From positions 79,266 to 143,265 of the forward strand of contig CAJTJB010000006.1 of NCBI GenBank assembly GCA_910576955.1: DNA of 64,000 nt, given 5' to 3'. Origin of the DNA: an uncultured Alphaproteobacteria bacterium. Lineage in GTDB: Bacteria; Pseudomonadota; Alphaproteobacteria; RF32; CAG-239. The notes under the pieces were generated by a model, which worked only from the letters and a program-made list of their open reading frames with translations, was not told the origin of the DNA and made no database searches. Positions 7,248-15,659 of the stretch are shown here, piece by piece; positions within the stretch are counted from its first letter, which is position 1; the number at the start of each line of letters is the position of its first letter. The position numbers were made by a program, and so were the translations under genes.

Positions 7248-9383
7248 CTAGCGCCATTTCTTGACTGCGCCGATATTGCGGTGATATGCCTCGCTTGAAG
7301 CCATATCTTCAATATCCACCGGCAGCTTGCTGCGCCAGTTCGGATATTTGTCAATATCCGTCCCCGGCAGATTCTGCACTTTCATAGACTGGAAAATATC
7401 CTCGGGCTGCAGCATAAACACTTCGCTGTTGGTCTTTGCCATATACGAATGCACTGCCTCTTCGATTCCCTCCGGATAGCCGTCACCGTAAAGATAGTCT
7501 GAATGCCGCCATTTATCTTCCGGCCAAACATGCTCGTTATCAAGCGCGCTCAAAAGCAGCCTGCGTTCATGCTCGCGCCAACTGTAACCATTGCGGGCTT
7601 CTTCTTCCGTAAACAGTCCCAAATCTTTCATTATGCCGATTTCCGTTCCGTACCACCAAGCTTTAAGCGGCGGCATATCGTGCGTACCGACAGAGGCAAA
7701 ATATTTGGTTTCATATTCATTAGGCGCTTTAAGCGTGCCGTTATCATCTTTGCGTTCCACCCACAAAACGCCGAGCGAATAAATATTGCGTGTCGCAAGC
7801 ATTTCTTTAAAACCGCCCGCAACGTTGCCGATACACTCGCCGACAACCACACACTTGTTCAAATGGCTTTCCAACGCTAAAATGTTAAGCATATCTTTTT
7901 CGTTATAGCGGATATATGTTCCCTCTTGCCCTTTATCCGGAATAATGTACAAACGCGACAGCCCCATCACATGGTCGATTCGCACTGCGCCGGCATAGCG
8001 CATATTCGCGCGCAAAATGCGGATAAACGGCTTATAGCAGCGCTCTTTCAGTTCAAACGGATTAAACGCGCCGAGCTGCCATTTTTGTCCGGTCGGGAAG
8101 TAATTATCCGGCGGAGCGCCGGCACCGCTGCCCTGCATATAGAGGTATTTGTCGCCCCAAACTTCCGCACTGTCTTTAGAAACGCCGACCGGCAAATCGC
8201 GGTAAAGCCCGATAACCAAATTGCGCTCTTTGATTTTCTTCTCCACCAAACGCAGCTGTCTGTCTGCCTCAAATTGCAAAAACTTGAAGAAATCGACTTC
8301 ATACTGGTGTTCAGCCGCAAATTTTTCAACCCCGCTTGATAGCGCCGAACTCAAAGACTCTTCCCATTGTTTAGAGGCTTTGCCTTTCAGCTTGACACGT
8401 TCCTCGCCGATTGCCTGAAACACCGCCAACCGGTGCAATTCGCCGGTATCGGCAGCCTTAAACGCCTCAAACTCTTTTGCATAGTCCGAACCGTCATTAG
8501 CCTTAACGCGCGCATAAATATTGCGGAGCGCCCGAATTTTGGCATTATACACTGCCGTATAGTCGATATTTTCTTTCTCTTTGGCAAACCAGATAGCCTG
8601 CCCGTCCTTGTCGCCCTCTTCATAAAACGGCACTTTCTCCACGTCAATATAAATCGGGTTTAAGAATAATCTGCTCGCTGAAGCATACGGGCTAGCCGTT
8701 TCCGGAAAATCATGCTGCAACACGTTAAGCGGGTTCAAACCGATAATATCGCCGCCGCTGTCTGCCATCACATCAACAATATTTTCCAAATCAGTAAAAT
8801 CGCCCACGCCCCAGTTGCGGCGGCTTTTAAGCGAATACAGCTGCACCGCAAAACCGAAAAGTTTTTCTTTGCCTTTCTTATCCAGCGCATAGCATTGCGC
8901 CGGTGCTACTGCCAACACGGTTTTATATTCGCCTTTAGCCGTTTTAACAATAACGTCATAATAGTCCGGTGCAAGCGCGGCTTTAATAACGGCTTTTAAT
9001 TTAACATAAGCCGAACGTCCCTCTGCCCTTTTTTCTTCTTCATTAAACGCCACGTCAAGAGCGGCAAATTTCTTCTCGCCCTCTTTGGCATAGCTCACGG
9101 AAATATTGCCTTTAGCCTCTTCTTCGGTCAAGACCACATCAAACGCCTTGTCGTCTTCCGTCACCACATAAATTGCTTCAAGCGCCTGCTGCCAGCGTTT
9201 TTTCTCCAATCTCTCGAGCGAGCGGCAGATGTCGTCATCGTTCTTCGCGTCATAGCCCAAACTCTCAATAAAAAAGCGGAGTTGCTCGTCTGAAACCTCT
9301 GTGGTTTTAATCGTTCCGCATCCATATGTAAAACTTGTACAAATATTCAGTTTATCTGCCAGTTTTTTCAAAAGTTCACTCAT
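7248..9383 (-). CDS. malQ: 4-alpha-glucanotransferase (amylomaltase, GH77)
   Basis: 711 residues, the usual length for enterobacterial-type MalQ with an N-terminal extension. Catalytic motifs of GH77 are visible: RIDHVMGLSRLY with the nucleophile Asp, VVGECIGNV with the acid/base Glu, and SVGTHDMPPLKAWW with the third acidic residue. The enzyme transfers maltodextrin segments between glucans in the cytoplasm, complementing debranching during glycogen breakdown. It is the last gene of glgB-glgX-malQ, 10 nt after glgX. AGGAG precedes the ATG. Confidence 0.95.
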   Translation of the reverse strand: MSELLKKLADKLNICTSFTYGCGTIKTTEVSDEQLRFFIESLGYDAKNDDDICRSLERLEKKRWQQALEAIYVVTEDDKAFDVVLTEEEAKGNISVSYAKEGEKKFAALDVAFNEEEKRAEGRSAYVKLKAVIKAALAPDYYDVIVKTAKGEYKTVLAVAPAQCYALDKKGKEKLFGFAVQLYSLKSRRNWGVGDFTDLENIVDVMADSGGDIIGLNPLNVLQHDFPETASPYASASRLFLNPIYIDVEKVPFYEEGDKDGQAIWFAKEKENIDYTAVYNAKIRALRNIYARVKANDGSDYAKEFEAFKAADTGELHRLAVFQAIGEERVKLKGKASKQWEESLSSALSSGVEKFAAEHQYEVDFFKFLQFEADRQLRLVEKKIKERNLVIGLYRDLPVGVSKDSAEVWGDKYLYMQGSGAGAPPDNYFPTGQKWQLGAFNPFELKERCYKPFIRILRANMRYAGAVRIDHVMGLSRLYIIPDKGQEGTYIRYNEKDMLNILALESHLNKCVVVGECIGNVAGGFKEMLATRNIYSLGVLWVERKDDNGTLKAPNEYETKYFASVGTHDMPPLKAWWYGTEIGIMKDLGLFTEEEARNGYSWREHERRLLLSALDNEHVWPEDKWRHSDYLYGDGYPEGIEEAVHSYMAKTNSEVFMLQPEDIFQSMKVQNLPGTDIDKYPNWRSKLPVDIEDMASSEAYHRNIGAVKKWR

Positions 9384-9393
9384 ATATAATCTC

Positions 9394-11469
9394 CTACTTT
9401 TTTATCTCAAAACATAAGACCGACCATGCCGGCACCCAAATTTCAGCCCCCGCGCCCAAACGCTCGGCCTCAAACTTTTCTGAACTGTCCATCAACAAGT
9501 TCCATTTATAAGATTTTTTAATGCTTGGCAACTTCCATTTTAAGTTATTCGCATTCGCATTCAAAATCACCATAAACATTTTTTCATGCGCCAGCACCAC
9601 ATAAGCCAAACTCTTGCGGCTCGCCAGATACCAGTCCGCCTGCGTAAATTCCGTTCCCTTGTCGGTATACCACGCAATGTCTTTCAGCCCTTGTCTGTGG
9701 TCAATAACCGTTCCGGTAAAGAAGTTTTTGCGGTTAAAAATGCCCATCCGCTTACGCAGTTTAATCAGCTTTTTCACAAAGCGGATATTGTTGATTTCAT
9801 CCGCGCAAAACGTTTCCCACATCAGATACGAAATCACATTGTCCTGACAATAGGCGTTGTTGTTGCCAAACTGTGTATTCAAAAATTCATCGCCCGCACG
9901 GATAATCGGCGTTCCGAACGAAAGCAGCAGCGTTGCCATCATCGCCCGTTGCCGGTGCTTGCGGTTTTCCAAAATCTGCTTGTCGGTGCATATTCCCTCA
10001 ATACCGGAATTCCAGCTCCAGTTGGCATCCGTTCCGTCGCGGTTATCTTCCCCGTTGGCAAAATTATGCTTATGGTTATAGGTCACCAAATCGTTAAGCG
10101 TCATCCCGTCATGCACGGTAATATAATTGACCGAGCTCCAGATGGTGCGGTGAGACGGTCCGAAAATATCGCTCGAACCGGCAATCCGGCTCGCCAGTTC
10201 CCCGACCTGCCGCTCATCGCCGCGCCAAAACCGCCGCACCACATCGCGGTAACGGTCGTTCCATTCCATCATCCCCGGAGGAAACGCCCCCAGCTGATAC
10301 CCGCCGATTCCGATATCCCACGGCTCGGCAGCAATTTTTACAAGTTGCATCACCTCGTCTTGGCGCACAGACATTAAAAAGCCGCTGTGCTGTGTAAATT
10401 CCTGCCGCACGCGCGCAAGCGACGTTGCCAAATCAAGCCTGAACCCATCAATGTGCATCTCTTCCACAAAATAGCGCATTGAGTCCATAACGAGCGTCAA
10501 AACGTACGGATTTTGCAAATTAAACGATGCCCCGCACCCCGTGCTGTCATAATAGTAACGCTTGTTAGCGCCGTCTAAAGTATAATAGCTCTCATTGTCG
10601 ATTCCCCGATAGCACAGCGTCGGTCCCATATGGTTGCCCTCAAAGGTGTGGTTATACACCATATCAAGGATAACCTCCATCCCGTTTTCATGAAAACGCT
10701 TGACCATCTTTTTAAAATCATCAACATTCGCCCCCACCAGATAGCTCGGTTCGAGCGCAAAAAAGCTTAATGTTTCATAGCCCCAAAAATTATCGCGCAG
10801 CCCGACATTGCGCTCGCCCATAAACGCATTCACCGGCAGCAATTCCACCGATGTCACGCCAAGCCAGTTCAGATAGCTGCACACGCTGTGACTCGCAAGT
10901 CCGGCAAACGTGCCGCGCTTTTTATCCTGCACTTTCGGATGCGCCTTGGTAAAGCCTTTGACATGGAGTTCGTAAAAAATCGTTTTTGCAGGGTCAATCT
11001 GCGGCGGCACATCGCCCCCCCAGTCAAACTCGTTTTCACCCACAACCACAGACTTCGGCACATACGGCGCGCTGTCAATGGTTGAAAAAGACAAATCTTT
11101 ATCGGGGCTTTCCGGGTCATATCCGAAAATTGCCTTGTTCCAAATCAGCCGCCCCACAAGCTTTTTCGCATACGGGTCAATAAGCAGCTTATTCGGGTTA
11201 AAACGTTTGCCTCGCGCCGGATCATACGGTCCGTACACACGATAGCCGTATACCTGCCCCGGCTGAACGCCCTCAAGGTAAATATGCCAGATATTGTTTT
11301 CGCGGACAGGCAGCTCATACCGCGCCGTTTCCGTCACACCGCTCTTGTCAAACAAGCACAGTTCCACGCGCGTTGCCCCGGCGGAAAACAAGGCGAAATT
11401 CACGCCCCACTCGTCCGGAGTTGCCCCCAGCGGATACGAACGCCCTTCCCAAATTTTAATATCCGGCAT
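9394..11469 (-). CDS. glgX: Glycogen debranching enzyme (GH13 isoamylase type)
   Basis: 691 residues. An N-terminal CBM48-like domain (PLGATPDEWGVNFALFSAGA) precedes the GH13 barrel. The four conserved GH13 regions are present: DMVYNHT, DGFRLDLAT, AAEPWD, and YITVHDG. The family hydrolyses alpha-1,6 branches of limit dextrins. The gene sits between glgB and malQ with short spacers (27 and 10 nt), so one transcript is likely. glgA, glgC and glgP are not in this window. Confidence 0.95.
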   Translation of the reverse strand: MPDIKIWEGRSYPLGATPDEWGVNFALFSAGATRVELCLFDKSGVTETARYELPVRENNIWHIYLEGVQPGQVYGYRVYGPYDPARGKRFNPNKLLIDPYAKKLVGRLIWNKAIFGYDPESPDKDLSFSTIDSAPYVPKSVVVGENEFDWGGDVPPQIDPAKTIFYELHVKGFTKAHPKVQDKKRGTFAGLASHSVCSYLNWLGVTSVELLPVNAFMGERNVGLRDNFWGYETLSFFALEPSYLVGANVDDFKKMVKRFHENGMEVILDMVYNHTFEGNHMGPTLCYRGIDNESYYTLDGANKRYYYDSTGCGASFNLQNPYVLTLVMDSMRYFVEEMHIDGFRLDLATSLARVRQEFTQHSGFLMSVRQDEVMQLVKIAAEPWDIGIGGYQLGAFPPGMMEWNDRYRDVVRRFWRGDERQVGELASRIAGSSDIFGPSHRTIWSSVNYITVHDGMTLNDLVTYNHKHNFANGEDNRDGTDANWSWNSGIEGICTDKQILENRKHRQRAMMATLLLSFGTPIIRAGDEFLNTQFGNNNAYCQDNVISYLMWETFCADEINNIRFVKKLIKLRKRMGIFNRKNFFTGTVIDHRQGLKDIAWYTDKGTEFTQADWYLASRKSLAYVVLAHEKMFMVILNANANNLKWKLPSIKKSYKWNLLMDSSEKFEAERLGAGAEIWVPAWSVLCFEIKK

Positions 11470-11496
11470 ATACCCTCTCTTTGCTTAAGTGTTGCC

Positions 11497-13794
11497 TTAA
11501 TATCTGATGTGCTTTAACACGATGGTAGAAAGCGGCGGCAACGTCAGCTCAATCGAATGCGGACGCCCGTGCATCCCCTCATCGGTTGCATAAATCTCGC
11601 CGTCATTTTTAACGCCGCTGCCCCAATAGCTCTTATCATCGCTGTTAAAGATTTCCTGATAAACGCCGCTATCGGGCACACCGATTTTGAAGTTATGGCG
11701 CACCACCGGCGTAAAGTTTGAAATCACAATCATATAGTTATTATAATCATGCCCGCGGCGGATGTAAGAAATCACGCTGTCGTTTGCATTGGCATGGTCA
11801 ATCCATTCAAACCCTTTGCCATCAAAATCTTCTTCATAAAAAGCGGAGTTGCCTTTATACATCAGGTTCAAATCGCGCACGCAATTCTGCATTCCTTTAT
11901 ACATCGGATACTGCAGCAAGTGCCATCTCAAACTCTCGTTGGCGTTCCATTCCCAATCCTGTCCGAACTCGCTGCCCATAAACAGCAATTTCTTGCCCGG
12001 ATGTGTCCACATAAAGCCGTAATATGCGCGCAGGTTTGCAAACTTCTGCCACTCATCGCCCGGCATTTTTTGCAACATCGAGCCCTTGCCGTGAACAACC
12101 TCATCATGCGAAATCGGCAAGATAAAGTTTTCATTAAAGGCATAGAGCAAACCAAACGTCAGCTTGCCGTGTTCATATTTGCGGTAAACAGGGTCTTTGC
12201 TGATGTAAGAAAGCGTATCGTTCATCCAGCCCATATTCCATTTATAGCCGAAACCCAAACCGCCCATCGACGTCGGACGCGAAACCATCGGCCATGCCGT
12301 CGATTCTTCCGCACAGGTCATAATGCCCTCGTTGTTGCCGTAGCAAAGTTCGTTCATCTTGCGGATAAAAGCAATCGCCTCAAGGTTTTCATTGCCGCCG
12401 TAAATATTCGGAATCCACTCGCCGTCATTGCGCGAATAGTCCAGATACAACATCGACGCCACTGCATCCACGCGCAGCCCGTCAATGTGATATTCTTTAA
12501 GCCAATATAAAGCGCTGGAGCAGAGCACGTTGCTAACCTCGGTTCTGCCGTAGTTATAAATCTTCGTACCCCAGTCTTTGTGTTCGCCTTTGCGCGGGTC
12601 TGCGTGTTCATAAAGGTGCGTGCCGTCAAATTCAATCAAGCCGTGCCCGTCTTTCGGAAAGTGTGCCGGAACCCAGTCCATAATCACGCCGATATTGGCT
12701 TGGTGGAACTTGTCAATCATATAGCGGAAATCATCCGGAGTTCCGAAACGCGATGTCGGCGCAAAAAGCCCCGTCACCTGATATCCCCAAGAACCGTCAA
12801 ACGGATGCTCGCACACCGGCAAAAACTCGACATGCGTAAAGCCCATATTCATAACGTATGGAACAAGCGTATCAGCCAGCTCGCGATAGTTCAAAAATTC
12901 CGAACCGTTTTCGCCTTTTCTGCGCCACGAGCCGAGGTGCACTTCATAGATGCTCGTTGCCCTATCAAAGCTGTTATATGCCGCGCGGTATTTCATCCAC
13001 TCGCCATCGCTCCAATTATAGTGGTTCAGATCATAAACAATAGATGCCGTATTCGGACGAACCTCTGCATAAAACGCCATCGGGTCGCTCTTGGTCAAAA
13101 TATATCCTTCGTGCGTTTTGACTTCAAATTTATAATACTCGCCCTCGGTAATGTTCGGAATAAAGATATCCCACACGCCGCAGTTATAGTGCTTGCGCAT
13201 CACATTAACGCGCCCGTCCCAATTGTTGAACGCGCCCACCACGGAAACACGTTTGGCATTCGGCGCCCAAACCGAAAAGCCGACACCTTTAACGCCGTTA
13301 ATTTCCATCAAATGCGCACCGAGTTTTTTATACAAATCGAGGTGATTCCCCTCGGCAAAAAGATACTCGTCAATATCCCCCAAAATAGACGGATAAGAGT
13401 AAACATCTTCTTCAATATAGGATTCGTTTTTATCATTGGTGATTTTAAATTTATGTTTAAAACCATCGGTGTTTGTCACACCCAGATTTATCTGGTAAAA
13501 ACCTCTGGAGTCGAGTTTGGTCATCATCCCCAAAGAATTGCCGTTGCCGTCCAAAAGTTCAATTGAATTTGTATTCGGCTTGTAAGCGCGGATATAAACT
13601 TCCTTGCTTCCTTTGTCGCGGTGAATTCCGAGCACAGCCATCACATTTTCATAATCGCCGTTGATGATGCATTCCATGTCTTTTTTAGAAAGTAAATTTT
13701 TCATATTCTCTCCCATCGGGCTCAAAATCGCAAAGTTTTGCGCCTGCCCTTTATCCTCATTTTTTACAGTCTGTTTTTTAACTGTGTTGGCCAT
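11497..13794 (-). CDS. glgB: 1,4-alpha-glucan branching enzyme
   Basis: 765 residues: an N-terminal tail of about 35 residues, a CBM48-like module (AVLGIHRDKGSKEVYIRAY), then the GH13 barrel. Motifs are MDWVPAHFPKD, GLRVDAVASM (nucleophile Asp), CAEESTAWP (acid/base Glu) and ISHDEVVHGKGS. It introduces alpha-1,6 branches into glycogen. The start ATG has GGAG eight bases upstream. First gene of the glgB-glgX-malQ operon; its promoter should lie in the AT-rich gap at 13795-14360. Confidence 0.95.
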   Translation of the reverse strand: MANTVKKQTVKNEDKGQAQNFAILSPMGENMKNLLSKKDMECIINGDYENVMAVLGIHRDKGSKEVYIRAYKPNTNSIELLDGNGNSLGMMTKLDSRGFYQINLGVTNTDGFKHKFKITNDKNESYIEEDVYSYPSILGDIDEYLFAEGNHLDLYKKLGAHLMEINGVKGVGFSVWAPNAKRVSVVGAFNNWDGRVNVMRKHYNCGVWDIFIPNITEGEYYKFEVKTHEGYILTKSDPMAFYAEVRPNTASIVYDLNHYNWSDGEWMKYRAAYNSFDRATSIYEVHLGSWRRKGENGSEFLNYRELADTLVPYVMNMGFTHVEFLPVCEHPFDGSWGYQVTGLFAPTSRFGTPDDFRYMIDKFHQANIGVIMDWVPAHFPKDGHGLIEFDGTHLYEHADPRKGEHKDWGTKIYNYGRTEVSNVLCSSALYWLKEYHIDGLRVDAVASMLYLDYSRNDGEWIPNIYGGNENLEAIAFIRKMNELCYGNNEGIMTCAEESTAWPMVSRPTSMGGLGFGYKWNMGWMNDTLSYISKDPVYRKYEHGKLTFGLLYAFNENFILPISHDEVVHGKGSMLQKMPGDEWQKFANLRAYYGFMWTHPGKKLLFMGSEFGQDWEWNANESLRWHLLQYPMYKGMQNCVRDLNLMYKGNSAFYEEDFDGKGFEWIDHANANDSVISYIRRGHDYNNYMIVISNFTPVVRHNFKIGVPDSGVYQEIFNSDDKSYWGSGVKNDGEIYATDEGMHGRPHSIELTLPPLSTIVLKHIRY

Positions 13795-14360
13795 AACTAT
13801 AACTCCAAAATATAAACAAAAAATAGGTTACTGAATATCTATAAAAACAAAACAAAAAAAAAGCAAGAAAATTGTCAAAAAAAAATCGTTTTTTTAGTTT
13901 GTTTTTTCTTTTAAAATCAAAAACATCTTGTTTTAAAACCGTTTTTAAAAACAAAACAAAAATTTAGCAATTTTCCAACGCGGATTTTTCACCTCTGAAT
14001 ATAACGCTCCGTTCTGATTTTTACACAAGCAAAAGAAAAAAATAAAAAAAAATTTTTGTTGTCATTTTTTTGCGCGGCGCAGTGCATTTTTCAACACGGA
14101 AGAAACAAAAAAGCACATACAATTTTATATTTTGTTTTCAAGAAATTACATTGCATTTTTTGCCCTCAAAAAGCCCCCGTTTCAAAGCGTTTTTTTACCA
14201 CAAAAAAAATTTTGCATTTCCCCTCTTTTTTTAATCATTTTTTAATTTATTTATGTATATACAGGACGTAAAGAAAATGCGATTGCAAAATCGTATTTAC
14301 AAAAAAAATTTTATACTTATACTTAACATTGTTTTATAACAAAATTATTGGAGATTTGAA
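13795..14360. other. AT-rich intergenic region between divergent glgB and a DUF2934-like gene
   Basis: 566 bp rich in homopolymeric A and T tracts and variants of AAAACAAAACAAAA. No convincing ORF, hairpin terminator or repeat of the dispersed families is seen. It must contain both divergent promoters, but the base composition gives too many chance -10 matches to pick one. Possible bent or regulatory DNA. Confidence 0.5.
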
Positions 14361-14588
14361 ATGACATTCAATGAAAATTTAATCAGAGAAGCTGCTTATT
14401 ACAACTGGCAAAATGCTGGCTGCCCGTTCGGTCAGGATGAAAAATTCTGGAACATGGCAATCGAGCAGATTTATGGCTCTAAAGCTACAAAATCTTGCTG
14501 CAGCTCTTCTTGCTCTGCAAAGAAAACAGCTACTAAAACAGCTGCTAAAAAATCTACATCTTCTTCTAAATCCAAATCGAAGAAATAA
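14361..14588 (+). CDS. DUF2934-like small protein with Lys/Ser-rich tail
   Basis: 75 residues. The N-terminal segment IREAAYYNWQNAGCPFGQDEKFW matches the short DUF2934-type pattern (aromatic, Trp, Gly-x-Pro-x-Gly, Trp) of unknown function. After residue 45 the protein becomes Cys-, Thr-, Ser- and Lys-rich (SCCSSSCSAKK and lysine repeats), resembling histone H1-like basic tails, so nucleic acid binding is possible but unproven. GGAGA lies eight bases before the ATG and a strong terminator follows. Confidence 0.75.
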   Translation: MTFNENLIREAAYYNWQNAGCPFGQDEKFWNMAIEQIYGSKATKSCCSSSCSAKKTATKTAAKKSTSSSKSKSKK

Positions 14589-14608
14589 GATTTATTCGAG
14601 CTAAAAAA

Positions 14609-14636
14609 AGCCACCTGAATTCAGGTGGTTTTTTTG
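14609..14636 (+). terminator. Intrinsic terminator after the DUF2934-like gene
   Basis: Perfect nine-pair stem CCACCTGAA/TTCAGGTGG (14611-14628) followed by seven T. Confidence 0.9.
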
Positions 14637-14654
14637 TGTTTAAAAAGCCTATTT

Positions 14655-14970
14655 AATCAGCCATCACCCCCACCTACCCTCCCCCCCTCAAGGGGGAGGA
14701 AAACTGTGTGGCAAACCCTCTCTTTTTTTACCCCAACAAGTTGGGCGTCATCCCTCGAATGGTGCAGCCATTCGTCAAGGGATCTCCCGCATCTTCCTCC
14801 TTTTTTTACACATCATTGCGAGGTACGACATCCAGCAGCAATCTAAATCGGCAAAACACCTCCCCATCCCCTATCCCCTTCCTCCACGGGAAGGGGAATC
14901 CCTTGCAGCAAACATCTCCTCCCCCCAGCGAGGGGGAGGTAAGGGAGAGGGGGAAATAATCCATCCAAAA
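14655..14970. repeat. Cluster of dispersed repeats (C/G-rich hairpins, REP-like hairpin, GTCATTGCGAGG type)
   Basis: Three recurring kinds occur here. Family R3, C-rich then G-rich hairpins such as CTCCCCCC..GAGGGGGAGG, at about 14660-14700 and 14862-14960. Family R2, CGTCATCCCTCGAATGG..CCATTCGTCAAGGGATC, at 14746-14787, which folds into a hairpin. Family R1, CATTGCGAGG..GCAATCT, at 14814-14846. Related copies lie near 15.5, 26.6, 45, 52.4 and 63.5-63.9 kb. No transposase is nearby. No gene is supported in this stretch. Confidence 0.8.
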
Positions 14971-14976
14971 ATTAAC

Positions 14977-15004
14977 TTGACATTAACCCCTCATCCCCTA
15001 TACT
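14977..15004 (+). promoter_or_regulatory. Promoter of leader RNA copy A
   Basis: TTGACA (14977-14982), 16 bp, TATACT (14999-15004). The same arrangement precedes copies B and C. The start would be near 15011, at the first base of the conserved RNA. Confidence 0.8.
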
Positions 15005-15010
15005 TCCAAA

Positions 15011-15170
15011 TGCCGATAGAGATACCGGCAGGGCTTTCAACGGCTCTCAAGAGATTTATCCTTGATTAAAGTCAGGGAGCTTATAGTTATATATTGAAGG
15101 CTATAAGAGTCATACTCTTGTGATTGTTGAACTCCCTGGCGCTAGGATTTCTAGCGCCAACGTTTTTTTA
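15011..15170 (+). ncRNA. Conserved structured leader RNA, copy A
   Basis: A TGCCG..CGGCA hairpin (15011-15030) and a conserved GGGCTTTCAACGGCTCTC block are followed by a nested structure. An outer stem CAGGGAG/CTCCCTG (15073-15079/15132-15138) encloses GCTTATAGT..GGCTATAAG. An intrinsic terminator follows: GGCGCTAG/CTAGCGCC (15138-15158) with seven T at 15163-15169. Copies B (44742-44904, minus) and C (24906-25139, minus) preserve the same pairs with compensatory changes. It ends about 12 nt before the Shine-Dalgarno of the HTH gene. It could be a riboswitch or attenuator, or a stand-alone small RNA. I do not recognise the family. Confidence 0.75.
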
Positions 15171-15194
15171 ACAATAAAACAAGGAGTTTACAAA

Positions 15195-15458
15195 ATGAAC
15201 AAACTAAACGAATACACCAAACAAGGCATCGCTTTAAGAAAATACTTTTTTGAAAGTATAGGCGAGCAACTTTTTGCCGAAAGACGCAAACGCGGACATA
15301 CTCTTTCAATGACGGCACACCAAACCAACATCACCGAAAAATTTGTCGACAAAGCCGAATGCGGTGTCGGCAAATCCCGCTGGACCATCCTCGCTTTGCT
15401 ACTCAAACACTACAAAAAGCAACTAACCATCACACTAACAGATATAAAAAAGGAATAA
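15195..15458 (+). CDS. Small HTH (XRE-like) protein downstream of leader RNA A
   Basis: 87 residues from ATG 15195, which has AAGGAG eight bases upstream; a start at 15120 is rejected because it falls inside the RNA. The segment EQLFAERRKRGHTLSMTAHQ..KFVDKAECG looks like a degenerate helix-turn-helix, followed by a hydrophobic helix WTILALLLKHYKKQLTITL. It aligns along most of its length with the protein at 44380-44718 (AERxKxG..T, LLLxxxxKxxxITLxDx), which is preceded by the same RNA. Likely a small DNA-binding or RNA-linked regulator; target unknown. Confidence 0.7.
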   Translation: MNKLNEYTKQGIALRKYFFESIGEQLFAERRKRGHTLSMTAHQTNITEKFVDKAECGVGKSRWTILALLLKHYKKQLTITLTDIKKE

Positions 15459-15659
15459 TACATACCCTTACAGTCAATACGAGGAGCTTTAGCTCCGTGG
15501 CAATCTCATTCGTCAAGAGTGTACCATACGCTCACAAGATTGCTTCGTCACTCCGTTTCTCGCAATGACACATAAAAAAATATACCCCTCGCACCATTTA
15601 CTTTATCTTAAACTCTGCCGTTTAAAATCAAACAACAAAACTTAAAAAAGGCGACTGAA
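15459..15659. repeat. Intergenic stretch with R1-type repeat remnants
   Basis: Contains an inverted R1 copy (GATTGCTTCGTCACTCCG..CTCGCAATGAC, about 15538-15570) and a partial R1/R2 mixture at 15480-15518 (GGAGCTTTAGCTCCGTGGCA). No gene is visible. Confidence 0.65.

Noticed and set aside
13795..14360. Replication origin in the AT-rich gap
   Set aside because: No DnaA box cluster or dnaA/parAB/gidA neighbours were seen.
14625..14960. ORFs of about 75-83 residues in Pro/Ser-rich frames
   Set aside because: They read through dispersed repeats (R1-R3), have no ribosome binding site, and their composition is that of the C-rich repeats.
15120..15194. Longer start of the HTH protein at 15120
   Set aside because: It would translate the terminator of the conserved RNA; ATG 15195 has a good ribosome binding site and matches the paralogue's extent.
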